Below, piece after piece: positions 1-8,107 of a DNA stretch of 32,208 nt. How positions within the stretch are numbered: the first letter of the stretch is position 1; every line of letters begins with the position of its first letter. The DNA comes from Brevibacterium sediminis (lineage in GTDB: Bacteria; Actinomycetota; Actinomycetes; Actinomycetales; Brevibacteriaceae): the NCBI RefSeq assembly GCF_013623905.1, contig NZ_JABKDD010000025.1, forward strand, positions 1 through 32,208, written 5' to 3'. The position numbers were made by a program, and so were the translations under genes. Under the pieces are notes generated by a model. It saw only the letters and a program-made list of their open reading frames with translations. It searched no databases and was not told where the DNA came from.

Positions 1-2
1 AG

Positions 3-98
3 TCGAAGAAGGACGTTATCCGGTGCATCAAGCGGTATGTGGCCCGAGAGGTGTATCGGATTCTCGAAGCGACGAACGTGAGGTGCGAGGCCGCTTGA
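3..98 (+). CDS. IS110-family transposase, C-terminal end only (partial)
   Basis: The window opens inside a reading frame that ends at TGA 96-98. The 31 visible residues include the stretch KKDVIRCIKRYVAREVYRIL, which has the form of the C-terminal tail of IS110/IS116/IS902-type transposases (R-C-x-K-R-Y-x-A-R-E). Everything upstream, including the DEDD catalytic domain and the Ser region, lies outside the window, so it cannot be judged whether the copy is intact. The gene converges on the met operon. Family assignment rests on a short tail and is moderate. Confidence 0.6.
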   Translation, partial: SKKDVIRCIKRYVAREVYRILEATNVRCEAA

Positions 99-113
99 CA
101 AGCATAGAAGGAT

Positions 114-163
114 CCTGACGGCGGCTCAGCAACCTCGCGCGAGGCTGCTGAGCCGCCGTCAGG
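114..163. terminator. Strong bidirectional-looking hairpin between transposase and metQ
   Basis: A perfect 18-bp inverted repeat (114-131 with 146-163, starting CCTGACGGCGGCTCAGCA) encloses a 14-nt loop that itself holds the palindrome CCTCGCGCGAGG. It lies 8 nt beyond the metQ stop on the minus strand and 15 nt beyond the transposase stop on the plus strand. No long U-tract follows on either side, as is common for actinobacterial terminators. The likely role is to end metNIQ transcription and block read-through from the insertion sequence. Confidence 0.8.
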
Positions 164-170
164 TAGTAAT

Positions 171-1007
171 TCAGAAGGAGGGGAGGACGGAGCCGTCGGC
201 CCACTTCTTCTCGATGAACTTCTTCACCTCGGGGGAGTGGAGCAGCTCGTCGAGCTTCTTGATGTTCTCGTCGTCCTTGTTCTGCGTGCGCACTGCGAGG
301 AAGTTGCCGTAGGGGTTGTCCTCGGCCTTCTCCAGCAGGATGCCGTCCTTGGCCGGGCTCAGTCCGGCCTCCAGGGCATTGTTGCCGTTGATGACCGAAG
401 CATCGACGTCTTCGAGGGTGCGTGCCAGCTGCGCGGCGTCGGCCTCGACGAAATTCACGTTCTTCGGGTTGTCCTCGACGTCGGAGAGCTTCGCGTCGAC
501 CGCGTCCACGCCGTCCTTGAGGGTGATGAGCTTCGCGTCTTCGAGCATCTTCAGCGCGCGACCCTGGTTCGACGGATCGTTGTTGATGCCGATCTTCGCG
601 TTCTTCGGGATGTCCTTGACGTCCTTGATGTCCTTCGAGAACAGCGCGAAGGGCTCGAGGTTGATGGGCTTGAACCCGGTGATCTCGTAACCCTGGCCCT
701 CGACCTCGGAATCGAGGTACGGCTTGTGCTGGAAGTAGTTCGCGTCGATGTCGCCGTCGTTGAGCGCCTTGTTCGGCAGGGTGTAGTCCGTGTACTCGGT
801 GACCTCGATGTCGAGGCCGGCATCCTCGGCGAGGTTCTCATCCACGTAGCGCAGGATGTCGCCCTGCGGCACCGGGGTCGCACCCACGGTGAGCTTCGTG
901 ATGTCGCCGTCCTTCTCACCGACGGAATCGGTGCCGCCGCCGACGAGTCCGCAGCCCGAGAGCAGCAGAGTCGCGCTGGTCGCGATCGCAATGAGCTTGG
1001 TCTTCAT
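171..1007 (-). CDS. metQ: Methionine ABC transporter substrate-binding lipoprotein MetQ
   Basis: Encodes 278 aa, the extracellular methionine-binding component of the MetNIQ importer. The N-terminus is a lipoprotein signal with lipobox LSGC (Cys19), so the mature protein should be lipid-anchored on the outer face of the membrane. The NLPA/MetQ fold is shown by VGATPVPQGDIL near the start of the mature protein, the EYTDYTLPNKAL and DANYFQHKPYL segments that line the ligand cleft, and IGINNDPSNQGRAL. The ATG at 1005-1007 is preceded by AGGAG at a good distance (1012-1016). It is the last gene of the metN-metI-metQ operon, 65 bases after metI; that gap holds an imperfect hairpin with a CCGAGGCGG motif. 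Ligand (L-Met, D-Met or Met-sulfoxide) is inferred from family and operon. Confidence 0.95.
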   Translation of the reverse strand: MKTKLIAIATSATLLLSGCGLVGGGTDSVGEKDGDITKLTVGATPVPQGDILRYVDENLAEDAGLDIEVTEYTDYTLPNKALNDGDIDANYFQHKPYLDSEVEGQGYEITGFKPINLEPFALFSKDIKDVKDIPKNAKIGINNDPSNQGRALKMLEDAKLITLKDGVDAVDAKLSDVEDNPKNVNFVEADAAQLARTLEDVDASVINGNNALEAGLSPAKDGILLEKAEDNPYGNFLAVRTQNKDDENIKKLDELLHSPEVKKFIEKKWADGSVLPSF

Positions 1008-1049
1008 GGTTCTCCTTGAGATGTGTGTCGTGTGGTGAAGAGTGCAGTT

Positions 1050-1075
1050 GAGGTGGGAGTCGCCGAGGCGGCTCA
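1050..1075. other. Imperfect hairpin between metI and metQ carrying CCGAGGCGG
   Basis: GGTG-GG-AGTCGCC and GGCGGCTCACC can pair around a two-base loop, with one bulge and one G-U pair. The right part spans the end of metI. The loop region contains CCGAGGCGG at 1063-1071. It could be a processing or attenuation site that sets the ratio of binding protein to permease, or only a by-product of the repeated 9-mer. Confidence 0.35.
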
Positions 1076-1747
1076 CCGGTGGTCGACCGCGCGGGCCAGC
1101 CGATCGCCGATGAACTGGATGATCGTGACGATGAGGACGAGGACGATGATGCAGGCGATCATTGTGTCCGCCTGGTAGCGCTGATAGCCGTAGGAGATCG
1201 CCAGCGCACCCAGACCGCCGCCGCCCACGGCACCGGCCATCGCGGTATAGGACACCAGCGTCACCGAGGTGACCGTGGCTGCTCCGATGAGACCGGGCAG
1301 AGCCTCGGGAACGTAGACCTGACGGATCACCTGGCCGTTCGAGGCGCCCATCATCAGTGCGGCTTCGATTTTGCCTTCGGAGACCTCGCGCAGCGAGTTC
1401 TCGACCAGACGGGCATAGAAGGGGATCGCGCCGATCGTCAGTGACACCACGGTCGCCTGCCAGCCCAGCGCCGAGCCGACGACGAATCGGGCGAAGGGGA
1501 TGAGGGCGATGATGAGGATGATGAAGGGGATCGAGCGCGTGATGTCGACGATGAAGGACAGCACCCGGTAGACGACCGGGTTCGAGTTCAGCCCGCCCTT
1601 CGACGCGGTGAACAGCCAGATGCCCAAGGGCAGTCCGAAGAGGACGGCGAGTCCGGTCGACCAGGCCGTCATGAGCAGAGTCTCGATGGTGGCCGGCCAC
1701 ATCTGATCGGTGATCGCCGGGTTGTCGAACCATGTGGGATCGTTCAT
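1073..1747 (-). CDS. metI: Methionine ABC transporter permease MetI
   Basis: Encodes 224 aa, the usual size for MetI, the homodimeric membrane channel of the methionine importer. About five to six hydrophobic segments are visible: near residues 20-45, 60-85, 90-115, 150-170 and 190-215. The permease coupling loop is recognisable as EAALMMGASNGQVIRQVYVPEALPGLI (residues about 127-153, the EAA motif contacting MetN). The first segment, PATIETLLMTAWSTGLA, is typical of MetI. Its ATG (1745-1747) overlaps the metN stop by one base in TGATG, which implies translational coupling. Confidence 0.95.
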   Translation of the reverse strand: MNDPTWFDNPAITDQMWPATIETLLMTAWSTGLAVLFGLPLGIWLFTASKGGLNSNPVVYRVLSFIVDITRSIPFIILIIALIPFARFVVGSALGWQATVVSLTIGAIPFYARLVENSLREVSEGKIEAALMMGASNGQVIRQVYVPEALPGLIGAATVTSVTLVSYTAMAGAVGGGGLGALAISYGYQRYQADTMIACIIVLVLIVTIIQFIGDRLARAVDHR

Positions 1748-2715
1748 CAGGCAGCCTCCTCCGCATAGATTCCATCGGCCTTCAGTGCGCTGATCAGCTC
1801 TTTCGCCTGTTCGGCCGAGTCGACGGAGAAGCGCAGCCGACCGACCTGGCGGCCTTCGATCGTCTCCACGGCTCCGGCGAGGATCGCCTCGGCGCTCGCT
1901 CCGGCATTCCGTGCGGCGGTGAGCACGGTGGGCAGATCGGTGCCGGCCAGGGACACCTCGACGAGGTGGCTCGCCCCGTCGTCGAGGCTGACCGGAGGCA
2001 GAGGGACGAGATCCTTGGCCAGAACCGATCCGGGCTCGGCGATGACCTCGGCGAGTTTCCCGGTCTTGGCCACGCGCCCCTCGGCGAGCAGCGTCACGGA
2101 GTCGCAGATCTCGCGGATGACGGACATCTCGTGGGTGATGATGAGGACGGTGATGCCCAGACGGTCGCGCAGCGAGCGGATGAGGCTGAGGATCTGATCC
2201 GTCGTCGTCGAATCCAGCGCCGAGGTGGGCTCATCGCACAGCAGCACCTTCGGCTCTGCGGCCAGTGCTCGGGCGATGCCGACGCGCTGCTTCTGTCCTC
2301 CCGAGAGCTGAGCCGGATAGTTGTCGACGCGGTCGCCGAGGCCGACGAATTCGAGGAGCTCCCGGGCCTTGGCCAGGCGTTCGGCCTTCGGCACTCCGGC
2401 GATCTTGAGCGGGTGGGCGACGTTCTTCAGCGCGGTGCTCGAGTCGAGGAGGTTGACGTGCTGGAAGACCATGCCGATGCTGCGACGGGCCTCGCGCAGT
2501 CCGGCACCGGACTGGTTCGTGAGGTCGACGCCGTTGATCGACACCGTCCCGGAGGTGGGGGACTCGAGCCCCGTCAGGCAGCGGATGAGCGTGGACTTGC
2601 CGGCGCCGGAGCGGCCGACGATGCCGTGGATCTCTCCGGCGGGGACCGAGAGGTCGATCTCCTCCAGGGCGACGGTCTCTCCGAACACCTTCCGCAGTGC
2701 GCGCAGTTCGATCAC
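1747..2715 (-). CDS. metN: Methionine ABC transporter ATP-binding protein MetN
   Basis: Encodes 322 aa from the GTG at 2713-2715, which is preceded by AGGAGG five bases upstream. An in-frame ATG at 2844 would add 43 residues with no family resemblance and is rejected. The Walker A motif GRSGAGKST lies at about 34-42, the signature [15 protein letters not shown] at about 137-151, and Walker [14 protein letters not shown] just after. The C-terminal 80 residues, from about 240, form the NIL/ACT-like regulatory domain typical of MetN, which binds methionine and inhibits transport when internal methionine is high. This is the first gene of the metNIQ operon. I see no S-box or SAM-IV-like leader. 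Confidence 0.95.
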   Translation of the reverse strand: MIELRALRKVFGETVALEEIDLSVPAGEIHGIVGRSGAGKSTLIRCLTGLESPTSGTVSINGVDLTNQSGAGLREARRSIGMVFQHVNLLDSSTALKNVAHPLKIAGVPKAERLAKARELLEFVGLGDRVDNYPAQLSGGQKQRVGIARALAAEPKVLLCDEPTSALDSTTTDQILSLIRSLRDRLGITVLIITHEMSVIREICDSVTLLAEGRVAKTGKLAEVIAEPGSVLAKDLVPLPPVSLDDGASHLVEVSLAGTDLPTVLTAARNAGASAEAILAGAVETIEGRQVGRLRFSVDSAEQAKELISALKADGIYAEEAA

Positions 2716-3122
2716 AGGCGCCTCCTCGTGTGGTTGACGAATGCCGCGCACGGTGGTGGACGGCAGAGATTTGGGGATGGGCCGGTCTACGGTCCAGTAG
2801 GGCCGACGATTCAGGATGACAAGGAATCGCCTCGGCGGCGTCATGAGATGTCATAAAAGGACGCATTGGCGGCTCATCGTGACGAAGAACTCACTGCGGC
2901 GGGGAAGGGCGTTGTTGCTCTCTTCGGTGTCAACTGATCTCGACCGCCTCGGCGGCAGAGATGACGAGACGGTGAACGGCGGTCGAAGTCGGGGCAGAAT
3001 CCAGCAGCATTTTCCTCCGACGTAACCCGATGTCCATGTCCGGGGCGTACCTGTGGTTGATCGACAGGTTCGCTTGCCCGGTGTACCCGGCGGGCGGACG
3101 AGCTCCACGACGGGACCGGTGA
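2716..3122. promoter_or_regulatory. Divergent intergenic region metN / glycosyltransferase
   Basis: This 407-base gap holds no convincing gene. Upstream of metN there is a direct repeat GTCAT (2840-2844 and 2850-2854; ATGAC-N5-ATGAC on the metN strand), exactly one helical turn apart and next to an AT-rich stretch. It is a candidate regulator site for the met operon. One copy of the repeated 9-mer lies at 2944-2952 (CCGCCTCGG). No intrinsic terminator or known riboswitch is recognised. Short open frames here show no codon bias or ribosome site. Confidence 0.35.
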
Positions 3123-4193
3123 ATGTACGAAGAATCGAGCAGGATCGCGGCGATCGTTCCCTGCCACAACGAGGAGATCACCGTCGCCAAGGTCGTCGGC
3201 GACCTCAAGGCCGCCGTCCCGGGCATCACGGTCTACGTCTATGACAACTGCTCGAGCGATCGCACCTCGCAGCGCGCTGCCGAAGCCGGTGCCATCGTGC
3301 GCAAGGAGAACGTCCCCGGCAAGGGCAATGTCGTACGCCGCGCCTTCGCCGACATCGATGCCGATATCTACGTGATGATCGACGGCGACGATACCTACGA
3401 GGCGGCCCACCTGCCCGAGATGATCGACACCCTGATCTCCGGCCCTTACGACCACGTGCTCGGTGTTCGCCAGGACAATCAGGAGACCACGTCCTACCGT
3501 CCCGGCCACGAAGCCGGGAACAAGATGTTCAACCGGCTGACCGGGTGGCTCTTCGGTTCGCAGGTGTCCGATATGCTCTCGGGCTACCGCGTCTTCTCCC
3601 GCCGTTTCGTCAAGTCGTTCCCCGCGATCAGCCGCCGGTTCGAGATCGAGACCGAGCTGACCGTGCACACGATGTCGCTGCGCCTTCCCACCACCGAGGT
3701 GGCCGTGGACTTCCGTGACCGACCCGACGGAAGCGAGTCGAAACTCTCGACCTTCAAGGACGGGTTCCGCATCCTCGGGCTCATCTCCGCTCTCGTCCGC
3801 CACGAACGACCCCGCCTGTTCTACGGCACGCTGACGGTCGTGCTCGCCGCCCTGTCGCTGGTCTTCGGTCTGCCCGTGGTGTGGGAGTTCTGGCAGACCG
3901 GGCTCGTGCCGAGGTTCCCGACTGCGATTCTTGCCACCGCGCTCATGGGGCTGGCGTTCCTTCTCGGCAGCGTCGGCCTGACCTTGGACGGTCTGCGCAG
4001 GGCTCGCCGCGAGACTTCCCGCCTGGTCTATCTCAGCTTGCCCGCGGTGACCGGTCGACCCGTCACGCAGCGTCAGACGCCGCAGCAGACTGCTCCCGCG
4101 GACCGAGAGTTTTCAGCCCCGGAGGCAGAGATCTTTGCCGACGCAGCACGGATGAAGCCGAACCGGCAGGTGCGGGCACGCTTCGCTTCATGA
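3123..4193 (+). CDS. GtrB/DPM1-like membrane-anchored glycosyltransferase family 2
   Basis: Encodes 356 aa. Residues about 8-225 form a GT-A glycosyltransferase with the opening IAAIVPCHNEE, the nucleotide/metal site DGDD at 87-90, and SDMLSGYRVFSRR and EIETELTVH, which are typical of polyprenyl-phosphate glycosyl transferases (DPM synthase, GtrB, ArnC group). Two transmembrane helices follow (about 233-258 and 266-290), then a polar cytoplasmic tail of about 65 residues. The known role of this group is transfer of a hexose from UDP- or GDP-sugar to undecaprenyl phosphate. It begins a three-gene set; its stop overlaps the next start in ATGA. The ATG has only a weak ribosome site. The sugar cannot be told from sequence. 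Confidence 0.85.
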   Translation: MYEESSRIAAIVPCHNEEITVAKVVGDLKAAVPGITVYVYDNCSSDRTSQRAAEAGAIVRKENVPGKGNVVRRAFADIDADIYVMIDGDDTYEAAHLPEMIDTLISGPYDHVLGVRQDNQETTSYRPGHEAGNKMFNRLTGWLFGSQVSDMLSGYRVFSRRFVKSFPAISRRFEIETELTVHTMSLRLPTTEVAVDFRDRPDGSESKLSTFKDGFRILGLISALVRHERPRLFYGTLTVVLAALSLVFGLPVVWEFWQTGLVPRFPTAILATALMGLAFLLGSVGLTLDGLRRARRETSRLVYLSLPAVTGRPVTQRQTPQQTAPADREFSAPEAEIFADAARMKPNRQVRARFAS

Positions 4194-5677
4194 GTCGTTC
4201 TGCTATTCGCAGGTGGCTGACGTCCCCGCTGGCATGGGACCTGCTGCTTGCTCTCTTCACCGTTGCATGGTCGTTTATCTTCCTGCGCCTGTTCTGGCCC
4301 GGCCGGGTCAACGTCGATATCGCCAATCAGTACTTGCAGGCAACCGGAAAGATCCCGTACTCCGATTGGCATGCGCCGGTGATGAGCGCGGTGTGGAGAA
4401 TCCTCATCGACATCACCGGAGACCCGGGCAGTCTGCTCATGTTGCAGGTCGGCCTGCTCGCCGCGGCCGCGTGGGGGATCGGGGTGTTCGTCCACCGATC
4501 TGGGGCGCCGAGGTGGGTGTCGCTCTTGGGTCCGACCATCATGGTCACGCCCTGGGCCGTCTCCCAGATGACGACGCTGTGGAAGGATTCGCAGATGGCC
4601 GTGGCCATCCTGCTCGCCGTCGTCCTCATCATGATCACCCGCTTGGTCCCGAAGACATGGCTGCTGTGGCTTCCGGCGCTGGCCCTCCTCGTTTACGCGG
4701 TGGGGGTGCGCAAGAATGCGGTGTTCGCGGTCGTCCCGATCGCCGTGTACGGCGGGTGGTGCCTGGTGCATCTGTGGCGCCATCGGCGAGGACGATCTGG
4801 AGACTCTGCCACGTCTGCAGGCTCCGCGAAGAAAGGACGCCCTTTTCTGCTGACGGCGGTTTCGTCGCTGATCGTGCTCGGACTCATCGGCGGAGGCGTC
4901 AAAGTCACCGACGCGGTCATCGACTCGCAGATGGGAGTGACGAAGACCGGCCAGATCTCACAGATCTTCCTCGACGATGTGATGTTCTCCGTGCCGGAAT
5001 CTCGACTGCAGTCGTCTGACGCGCCCAGAGCGCTCAAAGACCACATCAGTTCTGCGCGCGACAAATGCCTGAAGAGAGGCGAGATCTGGGACGCCTACTG
5101 GAACTGCTACGGCAGAGGCACGACTGGGAAGGCATTCAGTCCCATTGCCTACCAGGATGAGCTGAAGTCGCTGTGGTTGAGCGAAGTCGTCACTCATCCG
5201 GTCAGCTACATCGAATATCGGATATCGGTCTACTCCTCCTACTTCTTCACCTCGAAGCTCGAATACTGGGAAGCCGACTGGGACGGCGATGCCCAGAAGG
5301 CACGCTTGCCCGCAGGGAGCGCAAAGGCTGACTACATCTTCCGACCGTATGTCGAGGACTTCGCGCTGGGAACTTTCCCGATGCTCTTCAAGCCCTGGTT
5401 CTGGACCCTCGGCGCCGTTCTGCTGCTCGGTCTCGGGTACCGATCGCACAGCCGCACCCGTCGCGAACTGAACGCGTCTGCCCACCGGCCGCGGTCCTTC
5501 TGGTCCGAGATCACGGTCCTGGCCGCCTCGGCGCTGTGCTACATCTTCGGGTACTTCCCGATCGTGCCGGCGAATCATTTCCGGTACACGTTCTGGCCGG
5601 CGCTCGCCGTCACCTTCGCGTTCGTCCTCTGGCTCGCCCAGCGCCGCATCCAGCGAGTCCGAAACATCGGGCCATAG
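4190..5677 (+). CDS. Polytopic membrane protein, putative GT-C-type transferase of a Gtr cassette
   Basis: Encodes 495 aa, starting at the ATG that overlaps the preceding stop by four bases. Ten or more hydrophobic segments are visible, with a soluble, Trp/Tyr-rich extracytoplasmic stretch at about residues 250-400. Short conserved-looking pieces are WPGRVNVDIANQY, YSDWHAPVMSAVW and TTLWKDSQMA, resembling the acidic first loop of GT-C enzymes and the DUF6020-type proteins of Gram-positives. Lying between a GtrB-like enzyme and GtrA, it occupies the place of the serotype-specific transferase in phage-type Gtr systems, so I infer that it moves a lipid-linked sugar onto an envelope polymer or protein. 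No exact family can be named with certainty. Confidence 0.6.
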   Translation: MSRSAIRRWLTSPLAWDLLLALFTVAWSFIFLRLFWPGRVNVDIANQYLQATGKIPYSDWHAPVMSAVWRILIDITGDPGSLLMLQVGLLAAAAWGIGVFVHRSGAPRWVSLLGPTIMVTPWAVSQMTTLWKDSQMAVAILLAVVLIMITRLVPKTWLLWLPALALLVYAVGVRKNAVFAVVPIAVYGGWCLVHLWRHRRGRSGDSATSAGSAKKGRPFLLTAVSSLIVLGLIGGGVKVTDAVIDSQMGVTKTGQISQIFLDDVMFSVPESRLQSSDAPRALKDHISSARDKCLKRGEIWDAYWNCYGRGTTGKAFSPIAYQDELKSLWLSEVVTHPVSYIEYRISVYSSYFFTSKLEYWEADWDGDAQKARLPAGSAKADYIFRPYVEDFALGTFPMLFKPWFWTLGAVLLLGLGYRSHSRTRRELNASAHRPRSFWSEITVLAASALCYIFGYFPIVPANHFRYTFWPALAVTFAFVLWLAQRRIQRVRNIGP

Positions 5678-5690
5678 ACTGAGTGCAGTT

Positions 5691-6203
5691 ATGAAAGAGT
5701 CATTCTCGGACCGTCTCCGGCGCCTGGCGGTGGAAGCCTTCAAGTTCCTCACCGTCGGCGGGCTCGGCTATATCGTCGACGTGGGCCTGTCGAACCTTCT
5801 GGCCTACGGGTTCGGTCCGATCCCCGCCCTCCTCGAGGGCAGTCCGATCAAGTCGAAGATCATCTCGACTATTCTGTCGATGATCGTCGTGTGGATGGGC
5901 AATAAGCTCTGGACCTACGGCGACCGGACCACGAACTCGAACATGCGCGGCATCGTCCTGTTCGTCGCGGTCAACCTCGTCGGCATGATCATCACCGTCA
6001 TCCCCCTCGGTGTGACCTGGTACCTGCTCGATATGCGCGACCAGCTCACCTACAACATCTCGACGAATGTCATCGGCATCGGACTGGCGATGATCTTCCG
6101 CTTCTACGCCTACCGCACTTGGGTATTCAAGGACCAGGCCCCCGACACCGAGGTGGTCGTTCCCATGGAGGAATCGAGCCAGGTCCCCGACGACCGGGGT
6201 TGA
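5691..6203 (+). CDS. gtrA: GtrA-family membrane protein (putative lipid-linked sugar flippase)
   Basis: Encodes 170 aa with four transmembrane helices. It has the GtrA hallmark start FKFLTVGGLGYIVDVGLSNLL, a conserved middle NKLWTYGDR, and the end IFRFYAYRTWVFK. GtrA proteins are thought to flip undecaprenyl-phosphate-hexose across the membrane. It follows the polytopic protein by 13 bases, completing a GtrB-like / transferase-like / GtrA set that is very probably one operon. The last 20 or so residues are an acidic tail. The ATG at 5691 has a poor Shine-Dalgarno, consistent with coupling to the gene before. Confidence 0.88.
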   Translation: MKESFSDRLRRLAVEAFKFLTVGGLGYIVDVGLSNLLAYGFGPIPALLEGSPIKSKIISTILSMIVVWMGNKLWTYGDRTTNSNMRGIVLFVAVNLVGMIITVIPLGVTWYLLDMRDQLTYNISTNVIGIGLAMIFRFYAYRTWVFKDQAPDTEVVVPMEESSQVPDDRG

Positions 6204-6228
6204 ACGCGGCGGGCGCGGTCATCGACCC

Positions 6229-6276
6229 GGCCCTGCAGGGCCCCGGCTGTCCCTCTGGCCAGCTGTCCCTCTGGCC
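6229..6276. terminator. Palindrome and tandem repeat between convergent operons
   Basis: A perfect 14-bp palindrome, GGCCCTGCAGGGCC (6229-6242), is followed by a 15-base direct repeat GCTGTCCCTCTGGCC at 6246-6260 and 6262-6276. It lies between the convergent gtrA and exporter genes, where a bidirectional terminator is expected. There is no U-tract and no clear loop, so the terminator role is tentative. Confidence 0.4.
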
Positions 6277-6282
6277 GGCGAC

Positions 6283-7065
6283 CTACTTCCTCAATCTCCG
6301 GTAGGCATGGGCCGAGAGCGGCACGAAGACTGCGGTGATGACCAGCGGCCAGGCGACTGCGGCAAGCAGGCTGTAGTCATCGAGCCACCCGCCGGTGACC
6401 CCAGTGGGATTGCCGAAGAGCTCGCGCACTGCCGTCGCTGTGGCCGATATAGGATTCCACGACGCGACCGCGCCCAGCCAGTTCGGCATGAACTCGGGGG
6501 CGGCGAAGACGTTGGACAGGAAGCCGATCGGCCACACCAGCACCTGCACGAGAACTGTCGCTCCTTCGTGCTTGCCGACGGTGAGTCCGAGGTAGATCCC
6601 GATCCACAGAACGGCGAACCGCAGCCACAGGAGGAGGACCACCGCCAGCAGCCCGGCCAGTGGGGAGTTCGTCGCCCGCCATCCCAGGAGCAATCCGCCG
6701 ATGAGGAGGATGACGATCTCGACAGTGGAGCTGACCATGTCGGCACCGGCCCGGCCCAATGAGACCGAGGCATCGCTGATCGGCATCGACCTGAACCGGT
6801 CGGTGATTCCCTTCTTGGCATCATTGGCCATAGTCGTCATGGTCGTTTCCACGCCGAACATCATCGCCAGAGTCATCATCCCCGGCAACAGGAAGTGGAT
6901 GTAGTCGCCGCCTCCCGGCAGTTCGATCGAACCGCCGAAGATGAAGGCGAAGACCAGCAGCAGCATGATGGTGAAGAGCAGATTGAAGATCGGCGTCCAG
7001 GGTTGGCGGCCCCAATGGGCGAGGTCTCTTCTGCTGAGGATCAGGCCCTCTCGAACGATGCTCAT
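6283..7065 (-). CDS. DrrB-like ABC-2 exporter permease
   Basis: Encodes 260 aa with six hydrophobic segments in the ABC-2 membrane-domain pattern. The N-terminal SRRDLAHWGRQPWTPIFNLLF is followed by helices at about 25-45, 57-78, 105-135, 140-165, 170-190 and 225-248. The cytoplasmic loop DAKKGITDRFRSMPIS is typical of DrrB-type daunorubicin/multidrug exporter permeases. Its ATG overlaps the stop of the ATPase gene by four bases (ATGA), showing coupling. With that ATPase it should form a homodimeric exporter for a hydrophobic drug or lipid; the substrate is unknown. Confidence 0.88.
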   Translation of the reverse strand: MSIVREGLILSRRDLAHWGRQPWTPIFNLLFTIMLLLVFAFIFGGSIELPGGGDYIHFLLPGMMTLAMMFGVETTMTTMANDAKKGITDRFRSMPISDASVSLGRAGADMVSSTVEIVILLIGGLLLGWRATNSPLAGLLAVVLLLWLRFAVLWIGIYLGLTVGKHEGATVLVQVLVWPIGFLSNVFAAPEFMPNWLGAVASWNPISATATAVRELFGNPTGVTGGWLDDYSLLAAVAWPLVITAVFVPLSAHAYRRLRK

Positions 7066-8030
7066 GCGTCCTCCTTCTCGGTCAGGGCGAGGAATACCTC
7101 GTCCAGGGTGGGTCTGCGCAGAACGATGTCGTCTGCGACGATTCCGGCGGCATCGAGCCGACGAACGACGGCGCTGAGATCTCCGGCACCGCCGGCGGCA
7201 GGGCAGGTCACGACGCCTGTGTCCTCGTCCAGTGCGATCTCCGGACCGTCCGTGGAGACTAGGGCCGTTCGGATCGCCCGAGCCTCAGACGCTGTCGCCC
7301 CCGTCACCTCGATCCGGTCCCCGCCGCGGGCTCGTTTGAGTGCGGTAGGGGTTCCTTCGGCGATGATGCGCCCGGACTTCATGATCGAGATGCGGTCGGC
7401 GAGAGCATCGGCTTCCTCGAGGTACTGGGTGGTCAGCAGCACCGTCGTGCCCCGCTCGGCGATCGCGGTGACCGAATTCCAGACGTCGATGCGACCTCGC
7501 GGGTCGAGCCCGGTCGTCGGTTCATCGAGGAAGAGGACCTGTGGATCGAGGATCATTCCCACCGCGATGTCGAGCCGCCTGCGCATCCCACCGGAATAGG
7601 TGCTCGCCGGGCGCTCGCCTGCCTCGGCAAGGCCGAAGCCTGCCAGCAGCTCATCAGCACGCCTCGCCGCATCGCGACGCGACAGGCCGAAGAGCTGTGC
7701 AAACATGACGAGATTCTGACGCCCGCCGAGAATCTCATCGAGCGCCGCGGACTGGCCGACGAGACCGATCCGTCGCCGCACCTGACCCGGGTCAGCACTG
7801 ACATCGAGGCCGGCGACCTCCGCCGTTCCCGCTTCGAGGGTGATGAGGGTGCTCAGCGCACTCACCAGCGTTGACTTCCCTGCTCCATTGGGTCCGAGGA
7901 GCCCGTGGATCGTGCCGGCCTGAATCTCGATCTCCAGCTCGTCGAGGGCCCGGACATTGTCATAGTTCTTGACCAGCCCGGTCGCCCGCACTGCTGGGCG
8001 ACCGCGGTCCTTCTCCACTGCTTCACGCAT
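7062..8030 (-). CDS. DrrA-like ABC exporter ATP-binding protein
   Basis: Encodes 322 aa. Walker A GPNGAGKST lies at about 47-55, a Q-loop at GLVGQSAALDE, signature YSGGMRRRLDIAVGM, and Walker B VLFLDEPTTGLDPRGR. The C-terminal 90 residues are the DrrA-type extension ending RRPTLDEVFLALT. The ATG at 8028-8030 is chosen because AGGA stands six bases upstream; a TTG two codons earlier is open but too close to that site. It is divergent from a TetR-family gene 77 bases away, and the operators between them suggest substrate-responsive repression. Confidence 0.9.
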   Translation of the reverse strand: MREAVEKDRGRPAVRATGLVKNYDNVRALDELEIEIQAGTIHGLLGPNGAGKSTLVSALSTLITLEAGTAEVAGLDVSADPGQVRRRIGLVGQSAALDEILGGRQNLVMFAQLFGLSRRDAARRADELLAGFGLAEAGERPASTYSGGMRRRLDIAVGMILDPQVLFLDEPTTGLDPRGRIDVWNSVTAIAERGTTVLLTTQYLEEADALADRISIMKSGRIIAEGTPTALKRARGGDRIEVTGATASEARAIRTALVSTDGPEIALDEDTGVVTCPAAGGAGDLSAVVRRLDAAGIVADDIVLRRPTLDEVFLALTEKEDA

Positions 8031-8044
8031 CTGCAATCCTAACT

Positions 8045-8086
8045 ATGTACAGTGTACGAATTAAGGTGGACTGAAACAGTGTACAC
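8045..8086. promoter_or_regulatory. Probable TetR-family operators between exporter and regulator
   Basis: The octamer CAGTGTAC occurs at 8050-8057 and 8077-8084, 27 bases apart. Each copy sits in a small dyad: TGTACAGTGTACG around the first and GTGTACAC (8079-8086) at the second. They fill the 77-base gap between the divergent starts, where the repressor would shut both promoters. For the plus-strand gene TAGACT at 8096-8101 could be a -10 with an almost leaderless start. Operator identity is inferred from position and symmetry. Confidence 0.6.
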
Positions 8087-8107
8087 CGCACGGAGTAGAC
8101 TGCAAGC

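Noticed and set aside
2716..2880. SAM riboswitch (S-box or SAM-IV) before metN
   Set aside because: The conserved core sequences are not visible; only a GTCAT direct repeat is present.
2816..3108. Small open frames in the metN-glycosyltransferase gap, both strands
   Set aside because: No ribosome site, no codon bias, overlap each other and probable promoters.
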